Shown: positions 19,515 through 29,137, counted from the first letter of the stretch. The stretch is DNA of 64,000 nucleotides from Sedimenticola thiotaurini (GCA_007713595.1 VMRY01000003.1:310001-374000); one strand, 5' to 3'. The notes: a model not told the origin generated them from the sequence alone. A program made the numbers and translations.

Positions 19515-19940
19515 CTATTTCTTGCTTATTGGCAAACTGTCACTCTGCCAGGCGAGCATGCCACCTTGCAGGTTATAGACCCGTTCAATTCCGGCATCGC
19601 GCAGTAGTTTGCAGGCAGCAGAGGATTGCGCGCCAGAACGGCAGGCGACAATGATCGGTTTCTCTTTATGTTTGGCTACCTGGCTGATCTGGTTTTTCAG
19701 GGCCGAGGTCGGGATGTTAATGGCATTGACGATATGGCCATTATTGAAATCGCTAAGGGGCCGTACATCAATCACAACGGCATCTTCCCGATTGATCATC
19801 TGGGTGGCCTGCAAAGGGGCTATAGACTGCTTTCCGCCAAATCCGGCTATCAGATTCTGTGCAATAAGCACCAGCACGATTACCAGAGCAGAGAAGAGAA
19901 GAATGTGGTTGGTAATGAATTCAATAAGCTGTTGCATCAT
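19515..19940 (-). CDS. yibN: Membrane-anchored rhodanese-like sulfurtransferase (YibN type)
   Basis: A 141-residue protein with one N-terminal transmembrane helix (about residues 10-32) and a cytoplasmic rhodanese domain. The active-site loop is CRSGAQS with C100, which would carry the persulfide; VIDVRPLSDFNNGHI is the other hallmark. It matches E. coli YibN in architecture and in position before secB-gpsA. It lies 225 bases from an ArsR-family regulator that has two cysteines placed as in persulfide sensors, a possible functional link. The physiological sulfur acceptor is unknown. Confidence 0.88.
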   Translation of the reverse strand: MMQQLIEFITNHILLFSALVIVLVLIAQNLIAGFGGKQSIAPLQATQMINREDAVVIDVRPLSDFNNGHIVNAINIPTSALKNQISQVAKHKEKPIIVACRSGAQSSAACKLLRDAGIERVYNLQGGMLAWQSDSLPISKK

Positions 19941-20096
19941 GGATATAGGCTGCTTGGTATCAGTAATTTAAGGGATCATACGAGGGGCCCCATTCTAGAC
20001 CAGGGGGCGAGGTCGTACCATCCTTGTAGAGGAAATTATACGTCAGGAGTATAGGGCGAACATGTTCCGGTCTGGAATCTGGCCTGCTTGAAAAGC

Positions 20097-20123
20097 AAAA
20101 CGGGAATGCTGAATTCCCGTTTT
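20097..20123 (-). terminator. Rho-independent terminator of the ArsR-family gene
   Basis: AAAACGGGAAT (20097-20107) and ATTCCCGTTTT (20113-20123) form a perfect 11-base stem with a 5-base loop. On the minus strand it comes 42 bases after the stop of the regulator gene and ends in TTTTGCTTTT. It shows that the regulator is its own transcript and does not run into yibN. Confidence 0.85.
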
Positions 20124-20165
20124 GTCAGAAGCCAAGCTACTTCAACAGTGATAAGTCAGGGTTGT

Positions 20166-20537
20166 TCAGTGCCCGTGAGAACAGAAAACCTCGCGCATCA
20201 TGCCAATTAATTTCAATGTACGAGAATCGCTGACTCTGTAATAGACGCGATTGGCATCCTTGCGGGAGGCCAGAATGCCTTTATCCCGAAGAATCGCCAG
20301 ATGCTGTGAAATATTGCTCTGAGAGGTACCGACATGTTCCACGATCTCCTGCACGCTCACCTCTTCATCGCCGAGGGTGCAGAGAATTTTCAGTCGCAGC
20401 GGGTGAGACATCGCTTTCAGTGAGCGAGACGCGCGCTCAATGTCCTCATCATCGGCCAGCAGGTCGTCAATATCATGGTTTAACTGACGCTGACTGTCGA
20501 GTACAGGGACTTTAGGGCTTCCAAATTTTTGTTCCAT
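20166..20537 (-). CDS. ArsR/SmtB-family repressor with a candidate dithiol persulfide sensor
   Basis: A 123-residue winged-helix repressor. An acidic N-terminal extension (1-35) precedes the HTH region (SHPLRLKILCTLG, then VGTSQSNISQHLAILRDKGILASRKDANRVYYRV). Cysteines C53 (KILC) and C119 (VFC) correspond to the cysteine pair of BigR/SqrR-type persulfide sensors. The CxC metal motif of ArsR/SmtB metal sensors is absent, although the C-terminal SHGH could bind a metal. Proximity to a rhodanese supports a sulfur signal, but that is inference. It is divergent from gpmI across 368 bases, and carries its own terminator. It is not part of the E. coli version of this locus. Confidence 0.82.
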   Translation of the reverse strand: MEQKFGSPKVPVLDSQRQLNHDIDDLLADDEDIERASRSLKAMSHPLRLKILCTLGDEEVSVQEIVEHVGTSQSNISQHLAILRDKGILASRKDANRVYYRVSDSRTLKLIGMMREVFCSHGH

Positions 20538-20905
20538 TACACCGGGCCTTGTTTAATACAACTATGGTTACTAAAGATACACACGTTGGTAATCAGAGAA
20601 AAGAGACTGGGCAAGGACCCAGATATAGCTGCCGATTCGCCAAGTTAAACGAACTACAGCATTTCTCCACTACTGCTTAAACCCACTGAAACACAACGAC
20701 ACTTTCATTGAAGAAAACAATAATAAACTGTTTTACGCAAATGTATCCTGTTTTTCAATCACAATAAATACTTAACCTCTAATTATCAGTGGGTTTTATC
20801 CGGAAACGGTTAATGTTGATTACCTTAAAATGGTGTAATATCGCGTTTATTTCAATGAGTTAGCCTATTTATCGGGTTAATGCGCATTATGGAGTTCAAA
20901 CTGAG
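20538..20905. promoter_or_regulatory. Divergent control region between the ArsR gene and gpmI
   Basis: These 368 bases hold no gene and are A+T-rich compared with their surroundings. AAACCCACTGA (20679-20689) recurs inverted as TCAGTGGGTTT (20786-20796), 96 bases apart, and could serve as paired binding sites. TTGATT (20816) and TAATAT (20836) near gpmI resemble promoter elements, but their 14-base spacing is too short to trust. Confidence 0.45.
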
Positions 20906-22483
20906 ATGTCTTCCAGAGTTAAACCTGCTGTTCTGTTGATCATGGATGGCTGGGGTTACAGCGAGGATGTGCGATCCAACGCGATCCTGGCGGCCCATAC
21001 ACCGGTATGGGATAAGTTGTGGGCAGAATCGCCCCATACCCTTATCGGCACCTCCGGCGCAGAAGTTGGGCTTCCCGATGGACAGATGGGTAATTCCGAG
21101 GTTGGCCATCTCAACCTGGGTGCCGGTCGTGTAGTCTATCAGGAGTTTACCCGGGTCAGTCGCTCCGTACGCACCGGCTCCTTTTTTACCAATCGCACCC
21201 TGGTGGACGCGGTTGATAAGGTGATTGCGGCGGATAAGGCAGTGCATATCTTCGGGCTGCTCTCACCCGGTGGGGTTCATAGCCATGAAGAGCATATCCA
21301 TGCCATGGCGAAACTGGCAGTAGAGCGCGGTGCCCGGAAGGTTTATGTGCACGCCTTTCTGGATGGCAGAGATATGCCGCCGAAGAGCGCAGCGGCCTCC
21401 TTGCAGGCCATGAATGACCAGTTTGAAGCTCTGGGGCATGGGCGCATTGCCAGCATTACCGGGCGTTTCTACGCCATGGACCGGGACAATCGCTGGGATC
21501 GTGTGCAGCAGGCCTATGATCTTTTGGTGTTGGGCCAGGCAAATTTTATCTCCCCGGATGCAGCGACTGCCCTGCAGCAGGCCTATGATCGGGGTGAGAC
21601 CGATGAGTTTGTTAAGACCACCAGCATTATCCCCGCAGGTGAAGAGGTCGTAACTGTTCAGGATGGCGATGCAGTACTGTTCATGAACTACCGCTCAGAT
21701 CGGGCCAGAGAGCTGACGCGAACCTTTATTGAAGAAGACTTTGATGGCTTTGCACGGACCCGGGTGCCTAAATTGAGCAGCTTTGTAAGTCTGACCGAGT
21801 ACAGTAAGAATTTTGACATTCCCGTGGCCTTTCCGCCGGAGCGTCTGCAAAATGTCTTTGGCGAATATATTTCGAAACTGGGTTTGCGCCAGTTACGCCT
21901 GGCGGAAACAGAGAAGTATGCCCATGTCACCTTCTTTTTTAACGGGGGAAGGGAAGCGGTTTTCGAAGGTGAAGATCGGATCCTGATCCCCTCGCCGAAG
22001 GTTAACACCTATGATCTGAAACCAGAGATGAGCGCACCCGAGGTAACCGATGCACTGGTTACAGCGATAGAGAGCGATAAATATGATGCCATTGTCTGTA
22101 ACTATGCCAACTCGGACATGGTAGGACATACGGGTCAGTTTGACGCGGCAGTGAAGGCTATTGAAGCACTCGATCAATGTCTCGGTCGAGTGGTTACAGC
22201 GCTGCTCAAAGTGGGTGGTGAGATGCTGATAACGGCGGATCACGGCAATGCGGAGCAGATGGAGGACAGGGAGAATGACCAACCTCACACTGCACATACG
22301 CAAAATCCGGTACCCTTGGTCTATGTAGGACGCCCTGCCCGGTTAAAAGATAACGGAGCACTGTGCGACATTGCACCAACCCTGTTGACTTTAATGGGCC
22401 TATCGATTCCCTCTGAGATGCAGGGACACAGTCTGCTGGAGAGCGTGGACGAAAATGAAGAGAGCGGTTTACAGCCGGCCTGA
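20906..22483 (+). CDS. gpmI: 2,3-bisphosphoglycerate-independent phosphoglycerate mutase
   Basis: A 525-residue Mn2+-dependent glycolytic enzyme that interconverts 3- and 2-phosphoglycerate through a phosphoserine. The first metal site is LLIMDGWG, and the catalytic serine S64 lies in [17 protein letters not shown]. Later metal ligands are in [12 protein letters not shown] and ITADHGNAE. Length agrees with the family (about 515). It starts the conserved gpmI-envC-ctpA-yibQ operon; its TGA overlaps the envC ATG by one base. Confidence 0.97.
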   Translation: MSSRVKPAVLLIMDGWGYSEDVRSNAILAAHTPVWDKLWAESPHTLIGTSGAEVGLPDGQMGNSEVGHLNLGAGRVVYQEFTRVSRSVRTGSFFTNRTLVDAVDKVIAADKAVHIFGLLSPGGVHSHEEHIHAMAKLAVERGARKVYVHAFLDGRDMPPKSAAASLQAMNDQFEALGHGRIASITGRFYAMDRDNRWDRVQQAYDLLVLGQANFISPDAATALQQAYDRGETDEFVKTTSIIPAGEEVVTVQDGDAVLFMNYRSDRARELTRTFIEEDFDGFARTRVPKLSSFVSLTEYSKNFDIPVAFPPERLQNVFGEYISKLGLRQLRLAETEKYAHVTFFFNGGREAVFEGEDRILIPSPKVNTYDLKPEMSAPEVTDALVTAIESDKYDAIVCNYANSDMVGHTGQFDAAVKAIEALDQCLGRVVTALLKVGGEMLITADHGNAEQMEDRENDQPHTAHTQNPVPLVYVGRPARLKDNGALCDIAPTLLTLMGLSIPSEMQGHSLLESVDENEESGLQPA

Positions 22484-23799
22484 TGAGGTGTAAATCGAGT
22501 GCAAAGCGCTGGGCTGTTGCTGGCCTGATGCTGCTGTTGGCTCTATGCCAGAGTTACGCAATAGCCAACGATGAGGCGTCGATTAGCAAACGTGAAAGCG
22601 AACTGAAAAAACTGCAGGGAGAGATCTCCACCCTGCAGAGCGATTTGAGTGAGAGTGAGCAGACACGTCAGGAGCTACAGCGTCAGCTGCAGATTGCAGA
22701 ACAGAAGATCGGCAAGTCGACACGACATCTTCGCGTACTCTCTGGCAGTCTGCAGCGCCAACAGCAACGGCTGGATCAACTCAAACTTGAACGTGCTGGC
22801 CAGTTGCAGAAACTCGAACTTAATCGCAAGGCGTTGGCACATCAGCTGCGATCTGCCTATGCCATGGGTCGCCAGGAGCGGGTCAAGATTCTTCTGAACC
22901 AGCAGGACCCCGCCGTGGTAAGTCGTGTGCTGGTCTACTACGATTATTTTAACCGTGCACGGAATGAGCAGATTGCCCGTATTGGAACGGTACTCAACGA
23001 GATTAAAAAAACCGAGGCGGAACTGCTGGTCGAAGATCAGCGGCTGCGCGCCATCCAGGCCAAGGTTGAGAGCGAAATGCACTCCCTTGACCAGGAGCAG
23101 CAGACACGCCAACAGGTTCTGGCAAGCCTGAGTAAGGATATCCAGAGTAAAGGCCAGGTTTTACAGAGTTATAAAAAGGATGAACAGCAGCTGCAATCGC
23201 TGGTCAAACGGCTACAGACTGAACTGTTGACGTTGCCACTCGAGACGGAGAAACACAAGCCATTCAAACTATTGAAGGGCAAATTGAAATGGCCAACGAC
23301 AGGCCGCTTGGCCAAACGTTTTGGTACGGCCCGAGGTGCCAGCCTGAAATGGGATGGCGTAGTGATTGCCGCTAAACAGGGTGTTGAGGTCAGGGCAGTT
23401 CATCACGGAAGGGTTGCCTTTGCAGATTGGTTGCGCGGGTTTGGCCTGCTACTGATTATTGATCATGGCGATGGCTACATGAGTCTCTATGGCCATAATC
23501 AATCGCTTTTCAAAGAGGCCGGTGAATGGGTCGAGCCAGGTGAGCCGATTGCACTGGTAGGTAACAGTGGTGGACAGACCAATCCAGGGGTATATTTTGG
23601 CATCCGATACAACGGGCGCCCGGTGAATCCCAAAAAATGGTGTGAAGGAATTCGTGGTAACAGGATAGGAGATCAGCGACTTGATGCGGCCAACTCTGCA
23701 CAACTCGCCTCCGTAATTACAGGTTCTACCTGGATCAGTGGGCATACTGCCGCGAACCGGGTGACTGATAACCGAAGCAGAGAAGCAAGGTATGAATAA
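22483..23799 (+). CDS. envC: EnvC-like murein hydrolase activator
   Basis: A 438-residue periplasmic protein. A signal peptide (about 1-28) leads into two long coiled-coil regions (about 30-110 and 165-250) and a C-terminal LytM/M23 domain (about 265-385). The M23 zinc ligands are incomplete: the HxH motif is replaced by YFGIR, so it should be non-catalytic and act by switching on AmiA/AmiB amidases during cell division. About 50 residues follow the normal end of the LytM domain (NPKKWC), which is unusual. Start and end overlap gpmI (1 base) and ctpA (8 bases). Confidence 0.9.
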   Translation: MRCKSSAKRWAVAGLMLLLALCQSYAIANDEASISKRESELKKLQGEISTLQSDLSESEQTRQELQRQLQIAEQKIGKSTRHLRVLSGSLQRQQQRLDQLKLERAGQLQKLELNRKALAHQLRSAYAMGRQERVKILLNQQDPAVVSRVLVYYDYFNRARNEQIARIGTVLNEIKKTEAELLVEDQRLRAIQAKVESEMHSLDQEQQTRQQVLASLSKDIQSKGQVLQSYKKDEQQLQSLVKRLQTELLTLPLETEKHKPFKLLKGKLKWPTTGRLAKRFGTARGASLKWDGVVIAAKQGVEVRAVHHGRVAFADWLRGFGLLLIIDHGDGYMSLYGHNQSLFKEAGEWVEPGEPIALVGNSGGQTNPGVYFGIRYNGRPVNPKKWCEGIRGNRIGDQRLDAANSAQLASVITGSTWISGHTAANRVTDNRSREARYE

Positions 23800-25114
23800 T
23801 CGATTTGGCGTGGTGTTGTCACTCTCACTGGGTTTGGCGGCAGGTGTGTTAGGCACCTTCAGCATGAGCCCAATGGCAGAAGAGCCAAAACAACCCCTGC
23901 CAATGCAGGAGCTACGTGCCTTCGCTGAAATTTTTGGCCGGATCAAAGAGAACTATGTTGAACCTGTAGAAGACAAGGTACTGCTTGAACATGCCATACG
24001 CGGCATGTTGGCGGGACTTGATCCCCACTCCTCTTATCTGAATGCAGAGGAGTTCAGCGATCTGCAAGAGGGGACCAGTGGTGAGTTTGGCGGACTCGGT
24101 ATTGAGGTTGGTCAGGAAGACGGTTTTGTAAAGGTGATCTCACCGATCGACGATACCCCGGCGCAGCGGGCAGGGGTCAAGGCAGGCGACCTCATTATCC
24201 GACTGGATGAGAAACCGGTGAAAGGGATGAGCCTGGAAGAGGCCGTCACCCTGATGCGCGGTAAACCGGGTTCAGAGGTGGTGCTGACCATTGCGCGTGA
24301 AGGTGTGGAGAAACCGCTCAGGATTACGATTGTACGTGATGTTATCAAGGTAGCCAGCGTCAAAGGGCGCATGCTGGAAGAGGGGTTTGCCTATATTCGA
24401 CTGTCCCATTTTCAGGCCCGTACCACCGAAGATATGTTGAAAAAGATCAGCCAACTGAAGGCCAGCAGTAAGGATGGCATAAAGGGGCTAGTGCTGGATC
24501 TGCGCAATAACCCGGGCGGTATTCTGAATGGGGCGGTGGCCATCAGTGACGCCTTCCTGACCGATGGGATTGTGGTCTATACCCAGGGTCGCACAGAGGA
24601 GTCCCGACTCGATTTCAATGCGGCCCCGGATGATGTGCTGGAAGGAGCACCCATTGTGGTACTGGTGAATGGTGGATCGGCCTCTGCCTCGGAGATTGTT
24701 GCCGGTGCGCTGCAGGATCATAAGCGGGCGGTCATTATGGGCAGTCAGACCTTCGGCAAGGGTTCTGTGCAGACCATCATACCGGTTACTAAAACAGCTG
24801 CGGTTAAATTGACCACGGCACGTTATTTCACGCCATCAGGCCGTTCAATCCAGGGTGAGGGCATTAAGCCGGATATTCTATTGTCGGATGCCGAGCTGGT
24901 CCCTAAGGAAGCCAATGAAGCGACCCGGATTAAGGAGTCTGATCTGGCTGGTCACCTGGAAAATGGCAATGGAAAGAAACAGGCGACCGATCAGAAAACA
25001 GGCAAGAAGCAGCCAACTGAGGAGGCCGAAAAAGCGGCCATGGAGAATGATTACCAACTGAATGAGGCGCTTAATCTGTTGAAGGGCCTCAGTATCTTCA
25101 ACAGCTGGGAATAA
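23792..25114 (+). CDS. ctpA: Carboxy-terminal processing protease (S41 family)
   Basis: A 440-residue periplasmic or membrane-tethered protease. A hydrophobic N terminus (5-26) is followed by a PDZ domain (about 97-180; GLGIEVGQEDG, AGDLIIRLD) and the S41 catalytic core. The dyad is S298 in GGSASASEI and K323 in FGKGSVQ, 25 residues apart as in CtpA and Prc. A lysine- and glutamate-rich tail ends the protein. It cuts proteins near their C terminus; targets in relatives include peptidoglycan endopeptidases, which fits its place after envC. Confidence 0.94.
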   Translation: MNNRFGVVLSLSLGLAAGVLGTFSMSPMAEEPKQPLPMQELRAFAEIFGRIKENYVEPVEDKVLLEHAIRGMLAGLDPHSSYLNAEEFSDLQEGTSGEFGGLGIEVGQEDGFVKVISPIDDTPAQRAGVKAGDLIIRLDEKPVKGMSLEEAVTLMRGKPGSEVVLTIAREGVEKPLRITIVRDVIKVASVKGRMLEEGFAYIRLSHFQARTTEDMLKKISQLKASSKDGIKGLVLDLRNNPGGILNGAVAISDAFLTDGIVVYTQGRTEESRLDFNAAPDDVLEGAPIVVLVNGGSASASEIVAGALQDHKRAVIMGSQTFGKGSVQTIIPVTKTAAVKLTTARYFTPSGRSIQGEGIKPDILLSDAELVPKEANEATRIKESDLAGHLENGNGKKQATDQKTGKKQPTEEAEKAAMENDYQLNEALNLLKGLSIFNSWE

Positions 25115-25115
25115 C

Positions 25116-25946
25116 ATGCGTCCGGGCACTGCTCAGCGCTTGCTCTTTTTGCTGCCATTGCTGGGTCTGCTATGGCTGCTCTCTTTCCAGGCGATTGCAG
25201 CGGGCAAGACCCCTCAACCCGTCATCGCCTTGATTATTGATGATATGGGTAACCAGGCGGTCTGGGGTGAGGCGGTGTTGGAGTTACCCGGGGCGGTTAC
25301 CTATGCCTTCCTGCCGCATACCCCCCATGCCAGCAGGCTGGCAGAGCAGGCACATCTGAAGGGCAAAGAGGTGATGCTGCATCTACCGATGCAGTCCCAT
25401 GAAGGAAACCCCCTGGGGCCGGGTGCCCTGACGCTGCACATGACCGAGCAGGCATTTAAACGCACCCTGGATGAAGATCTCAAGGCCATCCCCTATGTGA
25501 AAGGGCTGAACAATCATATGGGCAGTCTGCTGACTCGTCACCCCGGCGCGATGGCCTGGCTGATGCAGGGTTTGCAGGCACGCCCAGAGCTGTTCTTTAT
25601 CGACAGCCGTACCACCCTGGCCACGGTTGCTCAACTGATGGCCAATGAGTATCAGATCCCCAGCGCCAGCCGGGATGTTTTTCTGGATAATGATAGAAGC
25701 CCGGCTGCGATTGAGCGGCAGTTTGACCAGTTGATCAAAAGGGCACAGCGCAAGGGCTATGCCATCGGCATTGGCCATCCCTATCCGGAGACAGCCAAGG
25801 TACTGAAGCAGAAACTGGCAGCGCTGCAGGCCCATGGTATAACGCTAATACCCGCCTCTGAGATGGTTGAATACCAAAGGAACAGATCACAATGGCCCGC
25901 GTCCTCATCCCCCTCGCCCAAGGTTGCGAAGAACTCGAAGCTGTAA
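25116..25946 (+). CDS. yibQ: Divergent polysaccharide deacetylase family protein (YibQ)
   Basis: A 276-residue protein with a signal peptide (1-29) and a divergent NodB-like deacetylase barrel. Typical pieces are IALIIDDMGNQ, the HLPMQ strand, GLNNHMGS, and FIDSRTT. The enzyme class and substrate are unproven for this family; association with envC and ctpA suggests cell-wall work. It begins one base after the ctpA stop. Its last 55 bases overlap the start of yajL in another frame. Confidence 0.87.
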   Translation: MRPGTAQRLLFLLPLLGLLWLLSFQAIAAGKTPQPVIALIIDDMGNQAVWGEAVLELPGAVTYAFLPHTPHASRLAEQAHLKGKEVMLHLPMQSHEGNPLGPGALTLHMTEQAFKRTLDEDLKAIPYVKGLNNHMGSLLTRHPGAMAWLMQGLQARPELFFIDSRTTLATVAQLMANEYQIPSASRDVFLDNDRSPAAIERQFDQLIKRAQRKGYAIGIGHPYPETAKVLKQKLAALQAHGITLIPASEMVEYQRNRSQWPASSSPSPKVAKNSKL

Positions 25947-26440
25947 CCATAATCGACTTACTGAGAAGGGCGTCGATTGATGTCACCACCGCGGGTCTCG
26001 AGCCTGGTCCGGTGGTTGCCAGTCGTGGTGTCACTCTGCTGCCTGATCGACTGCTGGATGAGGTGATGGAGGAGACATTTCAGATGATCGTTCTGCCGGG
26101 TGGTCTACCGGGTGCCGATCATCTGAACAATGATCCAAGAATTCGGATGCTACTGCAGCGCATCAGTGGTGAACAGGGCTACACTGCAGCCATCTGCGCT
26201 GCACCCAAAGTGCTGGCCAGCGCTGGACTACTGGGTGGCCGCCGGGCCACCGGCTATCCTGGTGTGTTGGATAGCCTGAGGCTGAATGATGTGACCATCG
26301 ACCCATCCGCCGTGGTCAGGGATGGGCCGATCATCACCTCTCGGGGCCCAGGGACAGCCATGGATTTTGCCTTGGAGCTGATCGCTGTATTGGTGGGTGA
26401 GGAGAAGCGTGCCGAGGTGGAAGCAGGCCTGGCGCGTTAG
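25892..26440 (+). CDS. yajL: DJ-1/PfpI family protein (YajL-like)
   Basis: A 182-residue DJ-1/ThiJ/PfpI protein. The nucleophile elbow cysteine is C102 in AAICAAPK, supported by the conserved glutamate E16 in GCEELEAV, and by GGLPGA. YajL-type proteins have been described as chaperones, glyoxalases or protein deglycases; the last activity is disputed. The ATG at 25892 has AAGGAA 9 bases upstream. It overlaps yibQ by 55 bases, an unusually long but plausible overlap, and overlaps the convergent phosphofructokinase by 4 bases. Confidence 0.9.
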   Translation: MARVLIPLAQGCEELEAVTIIDLLRRASIDVTTAGLEPGPVVASRGVTLLPDRLLDEVMEETFQMIVLPGGLPGADHLNNDPRIRMLLQRISGEQGYTAAICAAPKVLASAGLLGGRRATGYPGVLDSLRLNDVTIDPSAVVRDGPIITSRGPGTAMDFALELIAVLVGEEKRAEVEAGLAR

Positions 26441-27561
26441 TCGCCCAGACTGGTGCCGACCCGTTTGGCACTGACCACCCAGGGGTGATCCAGGGGTACC
26501 AGCTTTTTCTGCCCAGCCACCTCCTCCAGCGGAACGGCAATGGCCCGTTCACCTTCCGAAGCCACCATCACACCATAGGTTTCAGCGGCGATGAAATCGG
26601 CACAGGCACTGCCCAGACGGGTGGCGAGTAGCCGATCTGCTGCAGAGGGCGCGCCGCCACGCTGCACATGGCCCAGGATAGTGACGCGACTCTCCAGGCC
26701 GGTCAGCAGTTCCAGCTGTTCCGAGAGCTGAACAGTATGGATACCAGAGTGATGTGCCTCCAGTGACTTGAGTTGCTTCTTGGCCTGCTTCTGCTCTTTT
26801 TTGCTCTCGGCATTGAGCTTCCTCTCCTCTGCGGCCTTTATCAGCGCCGCCTGCTCCAGTGAGCGAGCCCCCTCTGCCACGGCCACAATACTGAAAGGTT
26901 TACCGTGTTTTACCCGCTGTCGTATCGCCTCAGCCACATGGTTGATGTTGTAAGGGATCTCCGGCAGCAGGATTACATCGGCGCCACCGGCGATGCCCGC
27001 CCCCAGTGCCAGCCAGCCGGCGCGATGACCCATGATCTCAACGACAATGATCCGATGATGACTGTGAGCCGTGCTGTGCAGGCGGTCGATGGCTTCCGTG
27101 GCAATGCCCAGCGCGGTATCGAAGCCAAAGGTGGTATCGGTCCGGGCCACGTCATTATCGATGGTCTTTGGCAGGGTTATGATATTGAGGCCGTGCTGTT
27201 TCAGGTGCAGGGCATTTTTCTGTGTTCCACCGCCGCCCAGACAGATCAGGACATCCAGCTGGTTCTTATGGTAGTTCTGCACCAGGGTCTCTGTCATATC
27301 CTGTACTCTGCCGTCAACCAGCATGCGGTTGGGCTTGTCCCGACTGGTACCCAGTATCGTCCCGCCGCGCGTCAGGATACCTGACAGGATGTTGCCATCC
27401 AGGCGGGTTGAGCGGTCCTCCATCAGTCCGCGAAAACCGCCCATAAAGCCGATCATCTGCATCCCATAATGGCCCTGAATGGTTTTACCCACACCGCGAA
27501 TGGCGGCGTTCAATCCGGGGCTGTCCCCGCCTGCGGTCAATATACCTACCCGTTTGCTCAT
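26437..27561 (-). CDS. 6-phosphofructokinase, phosphoryl donor uncertain
   Basis: A 374-residue PFK-A family enzyme of glycolysis. It has the N-terminal [16 protein letters not shown] loop and PKTIDND with the catalytic D135. The donor-defining positions are mixed: GGGGT (109-113) puts Gly at the place of E. coli G104 (ATP-type), while K132 equals position 124 where Lys is typical of pyrophosphate-type enzymes. The Mg-binding Asp103 of E. coli is Gly111 here. A lysine/glutamate-rich insert (about residues 235-270) is absent from short bacterial PFKs. ATP or PPi use therefore cannot be decided by sequence. The symbol pfkA or pfp is withheld. Confidence 0.88.
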   Translation of the reverse strand: MSKRVGILTAGGDSPGLNAAIRGVGKTIQGHYGMQMIGFMGGFRGLMEDRSTRLDGNILSGILTRGGTILGTSRDKPNRMLVDGRVQDMTETLVQNYHKNQLDVLICLGGGGTQKNALHLKQHGLNIITLPKTIDNDVARTDTTFGFDTALGIATEAIDRLHSTAHSHHRIIVVEIMGHRAGWLALGAGIAGGADVILLPEIPYNINHVAEAIRQRVKHGKPFSIVAVAEGARSLEQAALIKAAEERKLNAESKKEQKQAKKQLKSLEAHHSGIHTVQLSEQLELLTGLESRVTILGHVQRGGAPSAADRLLATRLGSACADFIAAETYGVMVASEGERAIAVPLEEVAGQKKLVPLDHPWVVSAKRVGTSLGD

Positions 27562-27676
27562 TTTTATTATCCTGGATTAGTCAATTCATTTTATGACAAG
27601 ATAGCAAATAAAGCGTATCGACAGCAGTGCACAAAATTGCGTCTGACATACGATAATAATAACCAAGGAGGTGTAC

Positions 27677-29137
27677 GTGTCCTTGCGATTAATTAGTCGA
27701 TCATGTCTGTTACTGATGCTTTACATAGCCCCTTTCGCTGGCCATGCCAAAACAACGGGTTATGATGTGGTAACTCTTAAAAACGGTGATATCTATAATG
27801 GTACGGTGGCGCAGCCACGTTTCACCTTGAATACAGAGTATGGCGTGGTGGCTATACCCTACGCTCGAATGGCTCGGTTGGTATTGGGCGAGGAGGGTAA
27901 ACCGGATCATATCACCACCCATTTTGGTGATCGCTTCAGTGGTGAACTGCAAGAGAGTGAACTGAAAGTACTCCGCGTACTGGATCCCACACTGCCCGTA
28001 GCCGTAGCCGATATTAACGACATTCAGTTTGCCCACCGTACGCTCCGACCCAAGATACACAGAACACCCGATATTGTGATCACGCAGAGCGGCGATAACT
28101 TTTCTGCCCGCGTGTTAACTGAGGGATTGATGATGAACAGCCAGGCGGGGCTTAAGATCGTCAACCCTGCTGAAATTCAGTTGCTGGATGTTGTGTCGCT
28201 GAATGAGGGCGAAGATTATCTGGCACAGATTACCGCCAATGACGGTGAGATTATGCAGGGCAAGTTTGGACTGCCGAGCATTACTGTTGAAACACGCTTT
28301 GGCCATCATCTGGATATACCCCTTACCCAACTCAGCCGATTAGCACTGCGAGTAAATCACTCGGGTAAACGCACCCGTTTTCTCTCACTGCTACGACTTA
28401 ACCCGGATGATCTGGTTCAGGACCGAATGCGGGATGGTTCACCGGGCCCCCAGTTGATAGCGCTAGGGGGTGGCCGCTTCTCACGGGGTGATTTGCAGGG
28501 TGATGGCGATGGGGATGAACAGCCAGCAGTGACGATACAGGTTGAGCCATTTGCCATCGGCATCTACGAAGTAACCTTCAACGAGTATGACCAGTTCTGT
28601 AATGATACGGGTCATCGCAAACCGGATGATCAGGAGTGGGGGCGGAGTAGTCGGCCGGTGGTGAATGTCTCCTGGGAGGATGCCAAGGCCTATGTCGAGT
28701 GGTTGAGTCGACGCACAGGACAGCGCTATCGTCTACCGACGGATGCCGAGTGGGAGTATGCGGCCAGGGCTGGAACCGGTAGCCGTTACTGGTGGGGCAA
28801 TACTGCAGAACCGTATCGGGCCAATTGTGCCGAATGCGGTAGTCTCTGGGATGGCGAGAAGAGTGCGCCGGTGGGTCGGTTTCCCCCCAATCCTTTTGGC
28901 CTGCATGATACAGCAGGCAATGTATTTGAGTGGGTGGAAGATTGCTGGGTCGACAATTTTTCCGAGTTGTCACTGGATGGGAAAGTGGCCCCTCAGGCCG
29001 AATGTGGGAAACGGGTTATTCGGGGCGGTGCCTGGAGTTTTCCGATAAAGGAGGTGCGGTCGGCCAACCGCTGGCGCGACTTCCCCTCTCGTAGCAGCGA
29101 TGACACCGGCTTTCGCGTGGTGCGGGAGTTGGATTGA
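27677..29137 (+). CDS. Secreted formylglycine-generating-enzyme-like (SUMF1) domain protein with N-terminal beta repeats
   Basis: A 486-residue exported protein. After a signal peptide (about 1-24), residues 25-230 contain repeated beta units with alternating phrases like LKNGDIYNGTV, HFGDRFSGEL and NDGEIMQGKF, each followed by a strand of the type YGVVAIPYARMARL. Residues about 255-486 are a SUMF1/FGE-sulfatase domain (NVSWEDAKAYVEWLSRRTGQRYRLPTDAEW in part, WGN, NVFEWVEDCW, RVIRGGAW). True FGE catalytic cysteines cannot be confirmed, and most bacterial members of this fold are not sulfatase activators. The start is GTG at 27677, with AAGGAGG 5 bases before it. Confidence 0.82.
   Translation: MSLRLISRSCLLLMLYIAPFAGHAKTTGYDVVTLKNGDIYNGTVAQPRFTLNTEYGVVAIPYARMARLVLGEEGKPDHITTHFGDRFSGELQESELKVLRVLDPTLPVAVADINDIQFAHRTLRPKIHRTPDIVITQSGDNFSARVLTEGLMMNSQAGLKIVNPAEIQLLDVVSLNEGEDYLAQITANDGEIMQGKFGLPSITVETRFGHHLDIPLTQLSRLALRVNHSGKRTRFLSLLRLNPDDLVQDRMRDGSPGPQLIALGGGRFSRGDLQGDGDGDEQPAVTIQVEPFAIGIYEVTFNEYDQFCNDTGHRKPDDQEWGRSSRPVVNVSWEDAKAYVEWLSRRTGQRYRLPTDAEWEYAARAGTGSRYWWGNTAEPYRANCAECGSLWDGEKSAPVGRFPPNPFGLHDTAGNVFEWVEDCWVDNFSELSLDGKVAPQAECGKRVIRGGAWSFPIKEVRSANRWRDFPSRSSDDTGFRVVRELD

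Noticed and set aside
20816-20841. TTGATT/TAATAT promoter for gpmI
   Set aside because: The spacer is 14 bases, too short for a sigma-70 promoter; mentioned only in the region description.
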